The notes beneath the pieces were generated by a model. It was not told the origin of the DNA. It ran no database searches and saw only the letters and a list, made by a program, of their open reading frames with translations. A program made the translations under genes and the position numbers. From Rossellomorea vietnamensis (GTDB lineage Bacteria; Bacillota; Bacilli; Bacillales; Bacillaceae_B), in the NCBI RefSeq assembly GCF_008180615.1, contig NZ_VTEH01000014.1, forward strand, positions 16,744-80,743: DNA of 64,000 nucleotides, given 5' to 3'. Numbering within the stretch: the stretch's first letter is position 1; the number at the start of each line of letters is the position of its first letter. Below, piece by piece: positions 61,306-64,000 of the stretch.

Positions 61306-61686
61306 ATGATTGAAGTACGTACGTCCAAAGTTAGTGACGGAGATTTAAATAGAGGGGTATTTGCAACCCGTGATATTAAAAAGGGAGAATTAATCCACGA
61401 AGCTCCGGTACTTCCATACCCGAATAAGGAACATGAATTGATCGAGAAAACTCTTTTGGCTGACTATGCCTTTGAATATGGTATAAATCATACAGCTCTG
61501 CTGCTGGGTTACGGGATGTTGTTTAATCATTCCTACAAACCCAACGGCACCTATGAAATCAATTTTGATAATCACACGTTTGATTTTTATGCCTATCGTG
61601 ATATCAAGGCAGACGAAGAGATCTTTATTAATTATAATGGTGATGAAGAAGACCAGGAGCTACTCTGGTTTGATAAGGAAGAGTAA
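61306..61686 (+). CDS. SET domain-containing protein
   Basis: 126 residues, the whole protein being a SET domain: GVFATRDIKKGELIHEAPVLP, YGMLFNHSYKPNGTYEI (the NHSxxPN pseudoknot motif) and FYAYRDIKADEEIFINYN (DEEIFINY, SAM/lysine pocket Tyr). Such stand-alone bacterial SET proteins are predicted protein lysine methyltransferases; the target is unknown. AAGGTG precedes the ATG. The VanZ gene follows 72 bp later, with a possible hairpin between. Confidence 0.85.
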   Translation: MIEVRTSKVSDGDLNRGVFATRDIKKGELIHEAPVLPYPNKEHELIEKTLLADYAFEYGINHTALLLGYGMLFNHSYKPNGTYEINFDNHTFDFYAYRDIKADEEIFINYNGDEEDQELLWFDKEE

Positions 61687-61758
61687 ACATATCCACCAGA
61701 AAAACTACAAATTGGAAGCTTCCTGAAATGGGGGGCTTTCTTTTTACATGGAGGTACC

Positions 61759-62337
61759 ATGAGAACCAGTTTGATTCTTTCACAGATTTTATTCTTTATT
61801 CTATCTCCCATTTGGCTGAAGCTGACGAACTATCTGCATCCCCTCGTAATAGCCGTCGTCTGGCTCTGCTACACCTTCCTGGCTCTTTATATAATCTGTC
61901 TGGTAAAGGGAGTTGTAATTTCTTTCCGGAAAAATTGGCTACATACATTAACAGGCTTATATAGTTGCAGCTTACTTGTCTTATTATTCTCTAGGCCCAA
62001 TAACCAGGAATATAATCAGGCGAATTTCACTCCTTTTGAAACGATCTCTTTTTACTTCTCAGGAAAAGCAGAAATTCTTGTCGCTTTTTATAACCTGGGA
62101 GCCAACATCGCTCTTTTTATCCCTTTTGGAGTGTATTACCGCTATATCAAGGGGAAACCCGAAGCAGGAAAGCTTGCAGCTTTGGCAGCTCTGGGTATAA
62201 GTATGATCGAAGGAGGGCAATTTTTAACACGCCGCGGCAGTTTAGATATCGATGACTTTATTCTGAATATAGCAGGGGTCCTTATGGGATATCTTCTGTT
62301 TCCCCTATTTCAAAAAGTGTTTACTATAAAAAACTAA
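61759..62337 (+). CDS. VanZ family membrane protein
   Basis: 192 residues with about five membrane helices. Family blocks: NFTPFETISFYF, NLGANIALFIPFGVYYRYI and SLDIDDFILNIAGVLMGYLLF. VanZ-like proteins are linked with teicoplanin resistance or membrane adaptation, but no van cluster is here. GGAGG 5 nt before the ATG. Confidence 0.87.
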   Translation: MRTSLILSQILFFILSPIWLKLTNYLHPLVIAVVWLCYTFLALYIICLVKGVVISFRKNWLHTLTGLYSCSLLVLLFSRPNNQEYNQANFTPFETISFYFSGKAEILVAFYNLGANIALFIPFGVYYRYIKGKPEAGKLAALAALGISMIEGGQFLTRRGSLDIDDFILNIAGVLMGYLLFPLFQKVFTIKN

Positions 62338-62357
62338 AGTTAATTATTCAGCCTTGA

Positions 62358-62783
62358 TCATGAACTATTTTTAATATGTTTTATAAAAATATATAATCCT
62401 GCGGGAAGAAGGATGATCAGCAGCAGCAAGATGAAACCTGATAATGTCTTATTCTCATCAACCGGCTCTCGTTCCTTGTACTTATTTTCCCTGAGAGCCT
62501 TTTGATAAGTTCCGCTATGTACCTCAACCGCGATAGCCTCCTCCGTGCTTATGTTAGTTATTGAAAAATACTTTGTACCAACACTGAACTCGTTAGAAAA
62601 GCTGCCCGGAAGTTCCTCCATGTCCGAATAGGCTGTCACCTCGCCTATTTCTTTTTCAATATCCGTTACAATTTCATCGGTCATCACATACACATAATCA
62701 TTCCATACAATAAACGAGAACGCCCATGAAGTGGCCATCGCATTGAACGGACTAATGAGAACAATCAAAATTATTCCTATCCC
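62358..62783 (-). pseudogene. membrane protein truncated at its N terminus by an IS element
   Basis: The frame reads ...GIILIVLISPFNAMATSWAFSFIVWNDYVYVMTDE, then EIGEVTAYSDMEELPGSFSNEF and a C-terminal helix (about 110-128). The family usually begins with a signal peptide; here the frame has no usable start (first TTG at 62768) and runs straight into the TTCAA end of the IS200/IS605-type element. So the 5' end, with its promoter and signal peptide start, was most likely lost by the insertion. Function unknown. Confidence 0.6.
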
Positions 62784-62789
62784 TTGAAC

Positions 62790-62867
62790 TACCCACCACT
62801 TACCGCCCTTACAGGTCGCTTGAAGTGGGGGATTCCTAAGAACACAAACCTATTGGTTCATTTTTGA
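62790..62867 (-). ncRNA. putative omega RNA (right end) scaffold of TnpB
   Basis: In IS605-type elements the transcript of the tnpB 3' end and right end forms the guide RNA (omega RNA), with the guide taken from the sequence just past the end. Here that guide would be the sequence of the flanking truncated gene beyond TTCAA, read on the minus strand. A structured hairpin occupies about 62792-62829. The assignment is by family knowledge and position. Confidence 0.45.
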
Positions 62868-64000
62868 TTAGGCTATCTCCGCAGTCCCTGCGGTTAATCG
62901 CAAAGCTTCTTTGCGAAGATTTATACTTGCGTTAAGATCCCTTTGATGGTTGCTGTTACAAGTTGGACACGTCCATTCACGCAACGCAAGATCTTTAACG
63001 GCTTTATACTTATGATTACATACAGAACATAGCTGGCTGGAAGGGAAATTTTTCGCTGCGGCTATCACCTGTTTGCCGTACCATACTGATTTGTATTCCA
63101 ACATAGACCTGAATTGGGCCCAGCTTACTTCGCTGATTCCTTTTGAAAGGTCTTTGTTTTTCAACATATTTTTGACAGACAAATCTTCAATTCCGATAAT
63201 GTCGTGGTTTTTGACTATTTCGGTAGAGATTTTATCCAGCATATCTTTTCTTGCATTAGCGATTCTTTCGTGCAGCCGGGCAACTTTCTTTTTTTGTTTA
63301 GTCCAATTCGAAGAACCCAATTCTCTCCTAGAAAGAATGCGTTGGGCATTAATTATTTTCTTTTCTAGTGTACGGAAAAAGCGGGGGTTTTTATAAGTTG
63401 TGCCATCTGAAAGAGTTGCGAAATCCTTCAAACCTACGTCGATTCCGACAGAGGTGCCGGTTTTCTTATAGGGTTGAACTGCTGATTCAGCCAAAATCGA
63501 AACGAAGAACGTACCTGAAGGGTTTCGTCTAATGGTGGCGTTCAATATTCGGCCTTCCACCTCTCGACTCTTGGCAAAGCGAACCAGGCCGAGTTTTGGC
63601 AATTTGATGTGTTTATCTTTCACTTGTATATTCCCGTTCACAAACTTTGTGGTATAGGATTGAACGGGGTTCTTCTTCGATTTGAAGCGAGGTAAACGAT
63701 TTTGTTTCTTGTAATATCGTGTGTAGGAATCATGAACGATTTCAACTGATTTCTGAAGGGCAATACTATCGACTTCTTTCAAGAATGAATAGGTCTTCTT
63801 GAGCTCTCGAACAGCTTTAATGGATTGGTACTTGTTGAAAAATTCACCTTTCCAATTGTTCTGTAAAAGCTGCCCATTCTGTACCATTTCATTTACGATA
63901 GACCAATAAGCGTCTTTGTTCTTTTGTTTCCCAACAAAATAGTTGTAGATGAACCGGCAACAACCGAACGTTTTATTGATTAATTCAATTTGTTGGTGAT
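62868..64000 (-). CDS. tnpB: TnpB, RNA-guided DNA endonuclease of IS200/IS605 element (5' end cut by window)
   Basis: The frame is open to the window edge (about 377 residues visible), so the ATG near 63887 is internal; upstream the frame reads ...TFGCCRFIYNYFVGKQKNKDAYW. RuvC catalytic residues are present: GIDVGLKDFA (Asp), IIGIEDLSVKNM (Glu) and NHQRDLNASINL (Asp). The zinc ribbon is CSVCNHKYKAVKDLALREWTCPTCNS. All key residues look intact, so it may be active. Confidence 0.9.
   Translation of the reverse strand, partial: HQQIELINKTFGCCRFIYNYFVGKQKNKDAYWSIVNEMVQNGQLLQNNWKGEFFNKYQSIKAVRELKKTYSFLKEVDSIALQKSVEIVHDSYTRYYKKQNRLPRFKSKKNPVQSYTTKFVNGNIQVKDKHIKLPKLGLVRFAKSREVEGRILNATIRRNPSGTFFVSILAESAVQPYKKTGTSVGIDVGLKDFATLSDGTTYKNPRFFRTLEKKIINAQRILSRRELGSSNWTKQKKKVARLHERIANARKDMLDKISTEIVKNHDIIGIEDLSVKNMLKNKDLSKGISEVSWAQFRSMLEYKSVWYGKQVIAAAKNFPSSQLCSVCNHKYKAVKDLALREWTCPTCNSNHQRDLNASINLRKEALRLTAGTAEIA

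Larger units (their letters stand above)
62784..64000 (-). mobile_element. IS200/IS605-type element, right end inside the window
   Basis: Right end with an imperfect hairpin (CCCCCACTT / AAGTGGTGGG, on the minus strand) just before TTCAA at 62784-62788, the usual terminal tetra/pentanucleotide zone of these elements. The element includes tnpB; its left end and any tnpA lie beyond the window. IS605-type elements insert without target duplication, so a border cannot be read from duplication. Confidence 0.75.

Noticed and set aside
62868..63887. Complete 339-residue TnpB starting at 63887
   Set aside because: The reading frame continues open to the window edge with TnpB-like sequence, so the ATG at 63887 is internal and the protein is longer.
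1..64000. tRNA-Sec (selC) or other tRNA genes
   Set aside because: No cloverleaf-like sequence or CCA-ending acceptor stem was recognised by eye; a proper search tool is needed to exclude one.

Overview
The window looks like a chromosomal segment of a Bacillaceae species (Bacillus-like, low-GC Gram-positive). The evidence is strong AGGAGG-type ribosome sites, GTG/TTG starts, Bacillus-type small membrane families (DUF4083, YrhK, SdpI, CBO0543, DUF3231), RsbR-like STAS proteins, ECF sigma/anti-sigma pairs and ECF-type promoters. I could not fix the genus. No rRNA, tRNA or CRISPR array was recognised.

Layout. Positions 1-775 hold a tandem array with an exact 53-bp period. Positions 1015-5673 (+) carry a selenium-linked block: a glycosyltransferase resembling the SenB selenosugar synthase family, a selenophosphate synthetase (SelD) that is itself a selenoprotein with an in-frame TGA at the active site, then a PhnD/PhnE/PhnC-type ABC transporter behind a terminator. 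Positions 5.9-18 kb hold mixed small enzymes: polysaccharide deacetylase, RsbR-like STAS protein, DUF3231, an MtnX-like phosphatase, cyclophilin, a K+ channel, an exonuclease, Nudix and an MFS carrier, plus a candidate small RNA near 12.9-13.0 kb. From 18 to 29 kb there are small membrane proteins, Nudix, GNAT, hydrolase and methyltransferase genes. A second 53-bp array, in the opposite orientation, lies at 29041-29616.

From 29.6 to 46.5 kb most genes are on the minus strand: a PP2C-like phosphatase, a HIT protein, a 1026-residue GNAT fusion with an upstream mini-ORF, two ECF sigma operons (one with two ABC permeases, the second permease frameshifted; one with an anti-sigma protein carrying a degenerate LCP domain), an RsbR-like protein, GrpB and 2'-5' RNA ligase. 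From 46.6 to 62.3 kb there is a lipoprotein with a SigW-like promoter, an overlapping ligase-GNAT-DJ-1-GNAT operon, a PstS-like membrane protein, hydrolases, OsmC, a metallo-hydrolase, a SET-domain protein and VanZ. The right edge is the 3' part of an IS200/IS605-type element with tnpB, which has cut off the start of a neighbouring gene.

Two families of dispersed intergenic repeats are scattered through the window: a ~120-190 bp MITE-like element with inverted ends (at least seven copies plus fragments) and a GC-rich ~130 bp palindromic element. Several genes are broken (ABC permease, HAD hydrolase, alpha/beta hydrolase, a small membrane protein), which suggests ongoing decay of an accessory region. 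Most genes are short single-domain enzymes in small overlapping operons; the only clear pathway-level units are the selenium block and the two ECF sigma operons.
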